Below are positions 41,585-53,346 of a stretch of 64,000 bases of DNA, piece by piece. The first letter of the stretch is position 1. Every line of letters starts with the position of its first letter. Position numbers and translations under genes: made by a program. The notes beneath the pieces were generated by a model. It did no database searches. It was not told the origin of the DNA and saw only the letters and a list, made by a program, of their open reading frames with translations. Source of the DNA: Onchocerca volvulus (taxonomy: Eukaryota > Nematoda > Chromadorea > Rhabditida > Onchocercidae); the NCBI GenBank assembly GCA_000499405.2, contig HG738140.1, forward strand, positions 9,451,560 through 9,515,559. The letters run 5' to 3'.

Positions 41585-42967
41585 ATGACAATTGGTCTAT
41601 TCTCGGGACCAGTGCAGATATTGGCCTTATATTTTGTACTGGTAGCATTAGCCTACATCGAAAGTGACGGTTTTCGACAACAAGCATCGCTCTTAGTTTC
41701 ACTGCCATATTTGACTCTTGGCTTCTGTACTATGAATCTCACAATGCCCGAAAAGAAGCGTTACCTTACTACAATTTGGCTCTTGTTAACTGGTACGTTC
41801 TTGCGATTTCTTTTGTTTAAGAAGCAGAATATCGATTGCAGAATTTAAAATGACATCTTAGAAGCCTTATGACACTGATATATAAATAGAATATTACCGA
41901 ATGCGGGATAATGAAAAAACTGTTAATAGATATCACTGATTTTCGAAATGGAAATATTGATGTGACATTGGTATATTGAACAGTTAAAATCTTCTAAAGG
42001 AATTGAATTGAATAAATTAAAGAAGCAAATTTTGGTAAATTTTGATAGAAGTTTTTTATAATCCGTCTCCAGCTACTCTTACATATCCATTTGAACCCAT
42101 CTCTTCCTGCAAAGGAATTGTTATAATTCATACTATAAAATTTATTTTTCTAGCAGTATCGTCTTATCTTGCATCTACAAAACGAAGTATCCCTCAGTGG
42201 ACCTTGCTTATTATGTCACTTGGCAAAGCTGCGTATTTATTGACATTCGTAGATTGCGTAAAGCGAGTATGGAACGAGTTCGCCATTTCATTATTCGTTT
42301 ATTACGTATTTATTATTTACTATTGCTTTGCCGATCTTTACTACTCGATTCCTGTATACGTCACTCTCACGTCATTGTACTTGGCTCTAGATTGTATCAC
42401 AGTTGGGGCAGCGAGCGCTGTTTATAAATTTGGATCTAAGAACAGGACTTACTCAAGTCAGGCAAGTTAAAAGGAACATTTTATCACTCCATGTACTTTT
42501 GAAATAAAATGTTATCAATATTGGAGCCTAGTACTGCACAACTTTGTAATGATAGATTTCGACACTACTATCTATATAAATAAAAATATAAATGTTCGCT
42601 GTTCATTTCCACACAACATTTCAAGTTTTTCACCGATTGATTTATAATTTTGATACAGATTTTGATGCGCCCACATGGACTAGCAGAGCCCAGCTAGTGA
42701 TAAGAAAAATACTTCGATTTGCAAGCTAAGGCAATTAATTAATTAATTAATTAATTATTAGCTGAAATATTGAACTTATATTATATTAGTACTAATTTTC
42801 AGGCAGCTTTCATACGCTTTATTGGCCTGCTATTTTTGCTGCTATGTTCGTCGGTCATATTGATCAATGAGTTCGCTAATCGAATACATGGCTTTACATA
42901 TTATATTATTTTGCTGGAGTACATGGCTCATCCACTCATGTTTCTAGCCAATGAAATGGCTTTCTGA
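41585..42967 (+). CDS. Unrecognised multipass membrane protein
   Basis: Exons 41585-41792, 42049-42461 and 42803-42967 (TGA) join in frame to 261 residues. Most of the chain is hydrophobic and suggests seven or eight membrane segments, for example PVQILALYFVLVALAYI, IVIIHTIKFIFLAVSSYLA, ISLFVYYVFIIYYCF, VYVTLTSLYLALDCITVGAA and FIGLLFLLLCSSVILI. The polar KFGSKNRTYSSQ sits between the last two segments. The ATG follows TTTTAAGCG, a possible splice or trans-splice acceptor, so an extra upstream exon cannot be excluded. The second intron begins with GCAAGT (GC-AG type), which is needed for the frame. I do not recognise the family; topology suggests a small polytopic protein such as an enzyme or transporter of internal membranes, but this is not supported by any motif. 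Confidence 0.65.
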
Positions 42968-43323
42968 TAATCATCGAATGATTATCATCGACCTAAGTTA
43001 ATGATTCGTACATGAGACATTTTATAAACTATGATGAAAACTTTAAATTTCAAACAATTTCTTCACATACCGGATAACACTGACGGCATTTGGAATTATA
43101 TAGCTAATTTTCATGCATAATTTAAAACAAAACAGAAATCGTTTCAAGAGTGAGCTAGTTTGGGAACTTCCATTTATAATGCTTTAGTAATATGGAATAA
43201 CAAAGGAATTAAGCAAGCCCAGTAGACATTGCTGCACTTTTGGCTACAATCCTATTTAAATTATACAATTTTATTGACTGACAAAGCAATTCTTATCTCA
43301 TTAGAGCAAATAGAATTTTCTAT

Positions 43324-43369
<46 letters not shown>

Positions 43370-45480
43370 ATTATTTGCCACTTGCTTTTGCATTTTGAAT
43401 TTAACTTTATATTATTAACACACTGTAAATTGTCAAGAATCTTGAAAATAAAGCACAATTTCTGATCCATATAGTAAGACTTCCGATTCACTCTTATTTA
43501 AAAGTGATCGAATAGTTGCTGGTCTCGATAGTTCAACGATTGGGTAGATTAAATGCAACAGTTTGATTGCCGATATCCTAAACATCTTGCGGAAGAAAAA
43601 CTTTTTGAACCATTAAACAATTGTAGTTGTTGAACTATCTCTCTGGTTATATTCATTTTTATTTTTAGAATCAGATTTAATAACATGAAGTCATTAGTTC
43701 GTTTCTTTCTTAAGTTCACTTCTCACTTTAATGAATATATGTTGTAAATATTTGCCGGCATCTTCAAAGTGTCACATTTGTCCATAGTTCAATCATTTCA
43801 AAGCTTATTTTTTCTGTAGACATCTTTGAAGTCGGGTCTTATTTTTGAGGAAGGAGAAATCTTCCATATTTATTTTAATTTCCATGATTTTTTAAATTTT
43901 CAAAAAATTTTGACGAATTTTTTTGACTTAGCTAATTTAAGTAATTCCTCAAGCTAATATTTGTCCAAACGATTTTAGAGCTTTATTGAAAGGCTTCGAA
44001 AGTTGAACTGCTTCATGTTAAACATAGTATATATGTGTTGAGTTAGCAGAATGCAATCTTGTCGCTTCAGTGTTTATTTATTGTTCCTTATTATAGAAAT
44101 AAAAACTAGAAATAAAACCAATGAAATCATTATCTATTGCAATATACTGCTCATATCATTTGCAAAAATTCATTATTTTAGGAAACTCGCTCGATTTCGT
44201 TTTCAAATGATGTGAGTCGTAAAAAGTTCTTTAAAATTACAGAAGGTTTAATCACACAGTAAGTTTCAACATTCTCCATATTCCGACTCACAACTCTTTG
44301 GTTTTTACTTAAGTCATTAGGTATTCCGAATGCATAATTGCTTTCTAATTGTACATATATTAGAGAGTTCAATAATTCAAATCTCTATCATAAACTCAAA
44401 TTTTAATAAAACATTTTGAACTTGCATAACTGTATTAAGAGCGTCCTGAAAAGAGATTGACCCTTTTCTCATGTTCCAGATCCAACCAATGCCATTTTCC
44501 TTTTTTACTGGGATTGACTTAATCTAAGATGGGATGAAGGTAATATGACCGTTGTCATCATACTGATTGCTTTATCTTCTCTATGAATCATAAATTAATA
44601 AAACAATAACTGCAAAACTCAGTAATAACAGGAAGCAAAGGAATAGTTAATCCAATTTATTTGTTTTTCAGTTTTTTTTTTTTAAAAAAACAAAAATAGC
44701 ATTTTTTTGATTTTTAGCAACGATAAAATTGTTAACATCATAATTTAAGTCATACGTCTCATGCAAAAGAAATTTTCGAATAATAGACCAGTGCAAAAAT
44801 TTTGTGCAAGTGACAATAGAGATACTACCTATCTCTATTGTTATTAGGAATTTTTGACGAAAATCAATTTAATATTAAAATATTTAAGGTTATCTATCTT
44901 TATGTAAAATCTATCTATATATTTAAATGAAAGCTATGAGTAGTAGCACAAGAAAATAATATCTCAGCAGATTCTTTCACATATTCTTATTCCATTTTGC
45001 TAGCAAAAATAGAATTTCTTATCACATTTTTGTCTATCTATATTTGATAATTTAATAATTTCATCTTATGTTTTCTGATCTCTAACTTAAAATAATCTTT
45101 TATCTTAATTACAATTTTCAATAATTTTACTCTAAACTTACTGAATATTGACAAGCTTCGATACGCTTCAAAAACATGATAATTGCTAAATTTATAGGAA
45201 GGAAGAATTTAGAATCCTGTCACTGTTTTTAATTCAATTCTCTTCACATTTATGCTGGAATGGATCTAATAGTTCGATGATGGTCTTAAATGAAATATTA
45301 TTACACATAACATAAAAAAGGGACGATTTACAATAACCATATCCTTATATTAATTTATCATGGTTCTAATTTTGTCTTTAAGTAGCATTATTCATTCTGC
45401 GATTATATAAAATTTTTTATTCTGATCACATCTTGAAAACTGTAACTTTTATAATGTTTTCCTCCAGAATCCATATTCTC
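42968..45480. other. Intergenic, convergent 3' ends
   Basis: Lies between the 3' ends of the membrane-protein gene (+) and the MSP-domain gene (-). It contains a 40-T homopolymer at 43327-43366 and no recognisable exon. Confidence 0.5.
43327..43366 (+). repeat. Poly(T) tract of 40 bases
   Basis: Uninterrupted T run in the intergenic region. It reads as poly(A) on the minus strand and might be a retroposition tail; the flanks were not recognised. Confidence 0.85.
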
Positions 45481-46886
45481 TCATTTGAGTTCTTGTTGAC
45501 CCGATGATGTTGGTGAGCGTCCAATCTGAATAAATAATATGCACAAGTTAAGCCCTAAATTTTTTTATTCACAAAAATTCTGCTAATAGTGAATGCGATT
45601 TGTAATATTGCAATATTACAATACCAGTGCTATACTATGCAACTCTACATTTTGTGCAGAATAAAATACCAAGTTTCAAATCCAAACTGTATTTTTGCTA
45701 GTTATATGTTGTCAGAGCAAAGAGTATGATGACTTAAGCAAGAAACAGGTCTGAAACCTAAATAAATCAACTTAGGTTATTTTCACCTTCGGAACATCTT
45801 CAGCAGAAATGATATTTATTGGCATCTTGAGCATTTCGGGTGGCTTTTGTGAATTTATTTTAAAAACTTCCTTTGGTTCCGAATCATTTGGCTCACAAGC
45901 AAAATAATGAAACACTAATTTATCAGATTTTATTGGACCTGAAAATACTGAAAATATGCACATTTAAAAGAGGTATTCATGTTATAGAAAATAAATTTGC
46001 AGATTTTTTTTTTATTTCGCATTGAAATTTATTGCATAAAGATATGATCTGTTTGAAAATATCCATAAACTGATTTGAAAGATATTATTATGAATACGTG
46101 TAATTACCTCAGAATGTGAAAGAAAAAACGTCCAAAAAGAAAAGTTTCACACTACATTCATAGAACAAAATTATAAAATAAGCTGTTATATCAGCCTTCT
46201 TGACTTAACATTTTTTTCTCTTTTCGAGCTTTTTTTTTTTTAGATCATATAATCTTAATATCGCATTGAAATCTCTTCATGAATGGAAATTTATTTTGAA
46301 TTTCATGAATCAATGAATTGGAATACCAGGTAGTCTTGTTATCACGAGATTAACACATGAACCTGGCTCTATGAACATGTAAACTGGGCTTACTCGAAAT
46401 AAGCTGTTATCACTACAACGTACCTGAAATTATATATTTATGTTGTTTCGACTGAAATAATTATTAAGTAATATCCCATTACTATCATTATATGCTGGTC
46501 CTGAGGATAATATAACACTTGCTAACAATAAGAATTGATCAATCTCTTATTAACTTTCCAATAAGACATAAACACTATTAATAACTGTTTTAAAAACCTT
46601 TTTGTGCATTCGAAGATTAAACCATTTATTGCTTGCGGAAATTCTTAAAACTATCTGCAAAATTCGGATCTTCTTCACATTCTTCCCACTATTTTAAGTT
46701 CTCTTTTTATTTTATAAACTTTATTTGTTAAGTTAATAAATGCAATGAACTTACTTTAACAGCAATTCGTTTGTCACTTATATTAACAAGCATATGTTCT
46801 GATTTCCCACCATTCGGAAGAAAAACTGCCGTTTCTGGATCTACGGATAATGCTGGTTCTTCTTTTTGGACCGACGCAGTTGCCAT
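45481..46886 (-). CDS. Major sperm protein (MSP) domain protein
   Basis: Exons 46886-46755, 46423-46327, 45938-45787 and 45525-45481 (TGA) join in frame to 141 residues. The MSP immunoglobulin-like fold is visible as ALSVDPETAVFLPNGGKSEH, LVNISDKRIAVKVRCSDNS, RVSPVYMFIEPGSCVNLVITR and then KSDKLVFHYFACEP. The last exon encodes IGRSPTSSGQQELK. If the donor at 45787 were not used, the third exon would read on to a TAA at 45774-45772. The domain diverges from the abundant cytoskeletal MSPs (about 126 residues) and is probably a regulatory or structural MSP-domain relative. Classical MSPs drive crawling of nematode sperm and act as oocyte signals; whether this one does so is not shown. Confidence 0.85.
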
Positions 46887-49800
46887 ATTCTATTTTTTTT
46901 CTCGTCTACTTAATAAAATGCAATAATAAATTTCACAATAATCGATTAATTTTAATCAAAATCGAAATTTAAAAAGCAGTTGCAGTCAACTTCAGTCCCA
47001 CAGTGTTTCAGTCATAATCATGAATTTATTGTATTCACTTCTGCAGTTGTCAATCAAAACACTGTGTTGATAATAATGCCTTGATAAAATGATTAATTTT
47101 TTCATTAGAAACTTTCGAAATATTTCAGAGAAATACGGAACTTATATTGTTCGTTTTATTTCTCTTTAATCATATATTGTCAGATCTGATTAGTTGAAAA
47201 TTTTTGCTGATACATTAGAGACTGTTATTAAAAAATTATACTTTGAAAATCAGAACTTACTGCAACAAGTATCTGCAGTTCTAGACTTCCGTCTTATCCT
47301 TTTGAAAAAGACCACTTATCAGATTACAGAAATACGAATGATGCAATTCATTATAAATTCTCAAATTTAAATACCTAACACATTCATTATAGAAGAGTTG
47401 AAAAAGCACAGTAATTAATTTTTTGTATCAGTAGATGTTTGAAAGATATAATTTAATTCTCGACTTATTCGATGCTCAGTCTAACAATCATTTACATATT
47501 CTTGACGTTTTCTTTCCTCCAACAACTACTTTCTGTAGTCAGTATTTTTTATCTAAAGATCAAAAAGTTTGGGGAATCTGTTATTTCGATACATAAATCT
47601 GCATAGCTAATTACTGCAAACTTCTACTCCCTTGAAATATAAATCAATCAATTGCTTGAATGTTTTAGGAAATGCCCTCGTTGTTGTGATGCCTCTTTTC
47701 TATTCAGTCTACTCCTAAAACCAACTTGAAAAGTTTCGCACTTCAATGTCGAGAAAATTAGAGTCTTCATTGCAGTGCTTTTGATTTAACTGGGCTATGA
47801 TTACTTCCGCCTGATTCGCTATGGCTATATCTATAAATGTTGCTTCAAGTAATTGTTGTTTCTGATGAACAAAATTATTTTTAAGAAATGAAGTACGCGG
47901 TCATCTCAATTTCATCAATTAATGAGATTTAGAAATCAACAATCAATGAAATATATGACATCAAATTCACCAAGTTTCGCTACTTCACCGTATGAGAATG
48001 TTGATAGAGACAGATATATTCGTTATGATAAAAGGAACCCATATTGCTTCCGAAATGTTTCTTTACAATTCATAATTTGAACAATGATTGATAGTAAACG
48101 AAGAGTTCAAAATTTATAGAATCTTCAAAAATTTTGTACATTTTTGTTTCATTGAACTACTAATATGTTAAATAAATGCTTCGTGTAATTAATATTTTAT
48201 TGTGAAAGTGTATTTCACAACAAAATATTTTTCCAAACCAAAAAACATTCTGAGAAAAAACTCGAAGTATCTGCAAATTCCTGAATTGTGCCTGAATGTC
48301 GCAACATCTTTCTTTAATTAGAAAAACACTACCAAATCTACCGCAAAAAAAAAAAAAAAAAAACAGCAAATAACAAGTGAATTTTTTATCCCAAACAAAT
48401 ATGATGGTAGATTGTCATCTACCATCATATTTTTCAAACCGCACAAACATCAATAAACATTCTATTCACGATGATGTGCTCATTGAGCTCCACAAGCTTT
48501 GCTAACACGAATGGATTTGGATTGATCACAACGCAATAAAAACAAAGCATATTTGTCCTTTTCATTAGATTTCATTCTTAGTTATACATCATCACAGTAA
48601 TATAAAACTTAACATCTAGATAGATGTTGTGCAACTTATTAAAGCACGACTTATCATACACCAACACATAACTTTTGTTCCCCAACTATGCAAAGAAAAA
48701 GTAAAAAATAAAAGCTCACCAAAATAACACAACAAACATATGATAATCAATATTCCCAGATTCTTAGTGCCATTAAATAACTTAATTAAGCCTAAGTAAT
48801 GACTGATTTATAAATGGCAAAACTTCTAAAATAAATCCTTTTTTTCTGCAGTCATTTCAATTCTTGAAAAGCTATTCGTGCCATAAATGTCAAACAGCGA
48901 CGACATATCCTTACCTTTAGGCAAAACAAAAACATGAATCAAGTCGGACAGTCAATTCAGTGGAGGCGTTCAGAGAAATATTCACATAAACCACACACTA
49001 CCACACTAAAAAAAACTGATCATTTGATAGATTCCGATTCAGTGCAGGTACTGAAATATACAATTTTTCTAATTCTTTCATCTCAGTTGCGCTTCAATCC
49101 TTCTTCCTTATGAGTAATGATTAGAATTCTCTTTTCAAAGTTCGAAACTTTGAGACTTATCCTGTTCTTGAAACACTCAAAAAAATTATAGTAAATCTTC
49201 GTTGGACTATTCATGCATTTCCAATGATTTTTTCTCAAACCAAAATATGACCAGTTAGAAAACAAAACAAGATTTTTTCCATTTATTTTTCCTACTCTCT
49301 TCGGCAGTTGTTCTTTCGTGGCTTTTTTTTTTCTTTTTTTCAAACAGCAGCACGCTTATATAGATGAGTTTGAATTCTGTAACTGAATAGCCTATTCCTG
49401 CTGTTGCAAAAAATAAAAAACTCCGAATCATTACATTATTCTGTTCCAAAGTTGAAAGTAAGTAACTTGGATTACAGATGACATTGGGCTTCTTGGAATG
49501 TTTAGCAAGTTTTCCTAAATCTGTTTTTTATCACGCTAGAACTAGATAGGTGGAACGGAAGAGACGAAAAAATGAACTTGCCTCCTACTCTGCATTTAAA
49601 TATCAAGGGACTCTTACTTTAAACCGAATTTTAAAAGATCTAGTAACAATAACAATACAGAGATCAAGAAGTAAGAAGCGACATAATGTTCGAAAGTACC
49701 TGTGTGCTATCATTTACAAAGCTTTAACAGTGTTATGTGGAGATCGAACTGAAAACTGCAAAAAATTTCAAAAGCATTTCTGAAATCAACAGTTTATTAA

Positions 49801-49907
49801 AATAGTTAAAAAATAAAATACAATTTTTGTATCTTATTTTTTCCTGTTTTTTTTTATTTCATTTTTTTTATATTAACATATTAAAATACAAAATTATAAA
49901 ATTATCT
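46887..49907. other. Intergenic, MSP-domain gene to IFT43-like gene
   Basis: About 3 kb with no supported exon. It includes the promoter side of the MSP-domain gene and the 3' side of the IFT43-like gene. Open frames near 48300 and 49300 are low-complexity and lack splice partners. Confidence 0.45.
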
Positions 49908-52234
49908 CTACTTAATCAAATTTTTATCTTCGTAATCACCATCATCACGTTCTTCGTCCTGCGCCCATTCATCGCGCATTTCTGTACTCATGTTAGCAAA
50001 AAGATAGTCCCAAGTCCAAGATACTTTTTCATCATTCACTTCTTCTTCAAGGCATAAAAATCGTAATAGAAGCGATAAATCTGCAACAAAATTGCAACAT
50101 TCGAACCCACTTCACTATCTTGGAAGGCTAGAGCTCTATCAATTAAGCTATACCAGCACAATGGAGGAGATAGGATTCGAACCTATGTACGCTTTCGCGG
50201 ACAGATTTATATTCTGTTACCTTTAACCACTCGGTCACCCCTCCATAAAAACCTGTCAAAAAAGTATTGTCCCAGTATTTCAACCTAATCCTTCATTATA
50301 ATTAATAATAAATACCTAAAATTGAAAAATCAAACAGCAAAATCTTTAATAATTTTAATTATGCAGACTTTATTTTAAATAATTTAATACTGTTAATAAA
50401 GTACCTAAATAAATAATATGAATCATGAGTACCTGGCGATTTCAAATTTCATTCCAAAAGATTTTTATAAAATCTTTCTCGGTAACCAGCCACAATCATG
50501 ATCAAGACAAACGGTTTGGTAATATGATCATTCGTTTGAGCAAATATTTAGAGCAAGAAAAATGAATCATTTTTCTTAAATTAACTCACCTATATCATCC
50601 AATTTAGCTAATGAAATATTCTTGGCATTCGTAAAATCGAGTTGAGATGTCGCTGATATATGATTGATGTTTATGTTTGGAGCATTAGCAACATCATGCA
50701 GAACCTGTTGAAAAAATGGAATAATAAATAATAAAATAGAAAGCTTCGAATGTCTGAAGCATCAATATGGATTAACTTATTTTTCTATAGGTTATAGCAG
50801 GAAAGTTTTTATGATCAGTAAAATGTCTTGAAGAAAAAAAAAACTATCTAAACAAATATAAAAAACAAACCCCTTCGAAAGAACGTATCTTTTGGCTTTG
50901 AGAAATGATATGTTCTGAAAAAGAAATTCGCTTATATTTTCAAATTGCTTTTGCTGGTTCATAATTCTTAAGACAATACCTTTCTAAATATGCTTTATGT
51001 CTAGTTTTAAGCTGAAAATGAAAAAACATCAACAAACTTACTGTAGCAAAACAATTTGTAAGAATAACAAACTTTTTTGACAATATAATCTATGCAAAAT
51101 TGTGTTTGCACTAACCATTCTTATGGTTCGAAGTTTCGGAAACAAAGATGTCTGCTTCCGTTTTACTTTCATTCTTTGACCTGTGTTTGGAATTTACATG
51201 AGAAATCGGAGTTCGAAATAGTCCTGAAAATCCATTCATCGCCATTAGCTTAATAGTAGGAAATTAAGAGTTTCAAAATCATTTAACCTATGTTCAATGA
51301 TAATCCCTATCAAAATGAAATGGGAATATACTAATTACGAGGTGGAAGATTAACAACAGAAGCAGATACCCAGCATCATGACAAGATAATAAGCAGAGAG
51401 TCTATTTCTATAACTATGCAAGTGCAAGTTAATAACAACGTGCTTTTAGCTGCAGCTATAAGGGATGACAAGGCATTTTCCCAGAAAGAAGCATAAAAAA
51501 AGCACAAAAAAAGGATGAGTCAATCACCACTGACTTTCACAAAAATTAAGGTAAGCTAATAAAAAAGACCTGTGAGAGGGCGCTTGATAGTGTCTTTCAG
51601 TTCGTGGCTGGGTTCTTTGCGGAAAAGGCCTCTGATAGCAATGGCAGTTGTATCTTTGAAAATGCTCCCTGCTGGGCCTTTTCTGGTATCGTTATTTCCT
51701 CGTTCCTTCACACGCACATTTAGAGTTATATTCGAATCTGAAAACAATTTTATTTTCACAATGAAGTCATAAAATTTTTAAAGCAGAAATGCACGAGCTT
51801 TTAATTTCTTTCTTTTTTTTTTTTTTCCTAAATTTTTTCATAACATCTCATAATAATCTCAAAAACAAAGTATCTTATACCAGAATCCACGTACAGCTAT
51901 AGCCATTTTTAAAAATGAAACTCAATATATAAATATACTTAACACATAAACAAGCACATACACACAGTGATAGTATCAGCAGAAATGAATATCTCTTGAG
52001 AATCTGTGTAGGAATAAATGATTGAAGTCATGAAGAATGCAGTATGTCCAGAGCACAACAGTACATGAATATACGAGAGCAGTATATGAATCACAATGGT
52101 TGTACACCTATCATACCGGTGAGATCGTTGATATCGTCATTATGGTCACTGGCCAATGTGATCAGCCGATCAGTAAAGCGACGACGTCCTCGTCGAGTTC
52201 GCGGTTTGCTGTCTATGCCAACGTTAACATCCAT
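49908..52234 (-). CDS. IFT43: Intraflagellar transport protein 43-like (IFT-A complex)
   Basis: Exons 52234-52117, 51737-51570, 51223-51116, 50914-50871, 50704-50590 and 50080-49908 (TAG) join in frame to 241 residues (animal IFT43 is about 210). The diagnostic part is the C-terminus: LAKLDDIDLSLLLRFLCLEE, then VSWTWDYLFANMSTEM and an acidic tail, corresponding to the conserved DLSLL...W-x-WD-x-LF block of IFT43. The N-terminus is basic (RTRRGRRRF) and the middle is unlike known domains. IFT43 belongs to the IFT-A complex of retrograde transport in cilia; in nematodes only sensory neurons have cilia. The 509-nt intron between 50590 and 50080 contains two bacterial-type tRNA sequences in the same orientation as the gene, the second ending a few bases before the splice acceptor. 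Confidence 0.8.
50087..50157 (-). pseudogene. Decayed bacterial-type tRNA-Gly(TCC)
   Basis: The minus strand shows a tRNA 5' half: GCTGGTA start, D-arm GCTTAATTGATAGAGC, anticodon stem CTAGC, loop CTTCCAA (anticodon TCC) and stem GATAG with one mismatch, then GTGGGTTCGAA. The 3' side of the T-stem and the acceptor no longer pair. The sequence looks like bacterial tRNA-Gly(TCC), not a nematode nuclear tRNA. It starts five bases after the adjacent tRNA-Tyr-like gene, the order seen in alphaproteobacterial tRNA clusters. Its decayed end merges into the TTTTGTTGCAG splice acceptor of the host gene. Confidence 0.65.
50163..50244 (-). tRNA. Bacterial-type tRNA-Tyr-like gene, anticodon changed to ATA
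   Basis: An 82-nt sequence folds fully: acceptor GGAGGGG/CTCCTCC (one G-T pair), D-stem ACC/GGT, anticodon stem ACAGA/TCTGT with loop ATATAAA, a long variable arm CGC-GAAA-GCG, T-stem ATAGG/CCTAT with loop TTCGAAT, and discriminator A. A long variable arm with a tyrosine-type loop is characteristic of bacterial tRNA-Tyr, whose usual loop is CTGTAAA (GTA). Here the loop would read ATA. Eukaryotic tRNA-Tyr lacks this arm. With the neighbouring tRNA-Gly remnant it points to transfer from a bacterium, most plausibly Wolbachia. The internal GGTTCGAATCC matches a B-box, so host RNA polymerase III could transcribe it. The alternative is a nematode-specific V-arm tRNA (nev-tRNA). Confidence 0.75.
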
Positions 52235-52780
52235 TTTCACCATTTAACTTTTTCTTTTTCCATTCAACCTTTATAAAATAAATCGGATGGAATTGCTCTT
52301 TGAATGTGTGAAGTCGAATGATGTCATTTACAGAACAAATCAAATTAAGTAGTTATAATATATCAAACTGATTTCGCATATCAGTCAGTCAAGTGAATTT
52401 TATACGAAATATCAGGTATGAAGGCAAAGGCAGAACATAATGAAGAAAGATATGAAGGAGACACTCGCCAAGATCTCATGGGGATATAATAAATTATAGG
52501 ATGGATTAGTGTTAATCTCCAAGGTTCTATTTTAAAATAAGATGGATCTGAATCTAATAGGGAAACACTTCAGTTATCAATAATTTCTAGCCTAGAGTCA
52601 CTGACCCACCGTTTTATCACTTTATTCTACATGACTTGATAAGAAATTTCGTAAAGGCCTGAATAACTTCGGATATGCTCCATGAGAAAACAAGAATCTT
52701 GGGAACATCGCATACTCTTACAGAATTACTTTAACATGTCGTACCAATTATCTAGCGGCCATCTTGTATAACACAAGGTA

Positions 52781-52920
52781 ACACATACATACATAATGTT
52801 GCACATACATATACACAGACATGTTACGCACACACACACATGTTGTACATACACACAGACACACACGCATACATAACAGACACATACGTACATAACGATA
52901 CAAAGGAACAGACACATACA
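52781..52920. repeat. CA/CATA-rich simple sequence
   Basis: Irregular runs of CA and CATA units, including a pure CACACACACACA core, over about 140 bp. Confidence 0.75.
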
Positions 52921-53075
52921 TGACGTTTATGTTTCAAGGATGAGATAACCGATTGCATAGCGGTTCCGACGCCACTAGTGGGCCGCGACACTTATTCGAT
53001 GTCTGGTTAGATTGTGAGGATGAGAGGATCCGTACAGAAAAGGATGCAGAGATGCAGGGGCAAGATGGGGAGAAG

Positions 53076-53083
53076 TATAAAAG
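53076..53083 (+). promoter_or_regulatory. TATA-like element upstream of MED26
   Basis: TATAAAAG matches the TATA-box consensus and lies 271 bp before the ATG at 53347, inside the GC-richer block. It could direct MED26 transcription. No start site can be verified from sequence. Confidence 0.35.
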
Positions 53084-53346
53084 CGTCGAAGCGAATGCAG
53101 TCGGGGCAGAGTGAGGGAGAAGTCCTGGACTGGACGGTTCGCTCTGAGCAGTGGGGTGGTAGGGTGGATGGTGGGGTATGGATGCGAGTTGCTATGCCGG
53201 ATTGTGCTGCACTGCATCTCGTTCTTTGTGGAGTGGTTGCGGGGACGTCCCGGTAGGGTAGGTATCTGCAAGACTGGAAGTATGGCCTGCAGTGATAGCT
53301 TACAGTATATGTAGTTTGAGTTTGGTAGGGTAGTGGTAATGCATGC

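Larger units (their letters stand above)
52235..53346. other. Divergent intergenic region, IFT43-like / MED26
   Basis: Shared upstream region of two divergent genes. A CA/CATA-rich tract occupies roughly 52781-52920, followed from about 52960 by sequence clearly richer in G and C than the rest of the window and purine-biased on the plus strand. A TATA-like element is at 53076. Open frames in the GC-rich part occur in several frames and look like composition effects. Confidence 0.5.

Noticed and set aside
43261..43491. Open frames across the 40-T tract (poly-Phe / poly-Lys)
   Set aside because: Pure homopolymer artefact.
49550..49783. Plus-strand basic open frame of 77 codons
   Set aside because: Begins with a non-ATG codon and shows no recognisable motif; no support for a gene.
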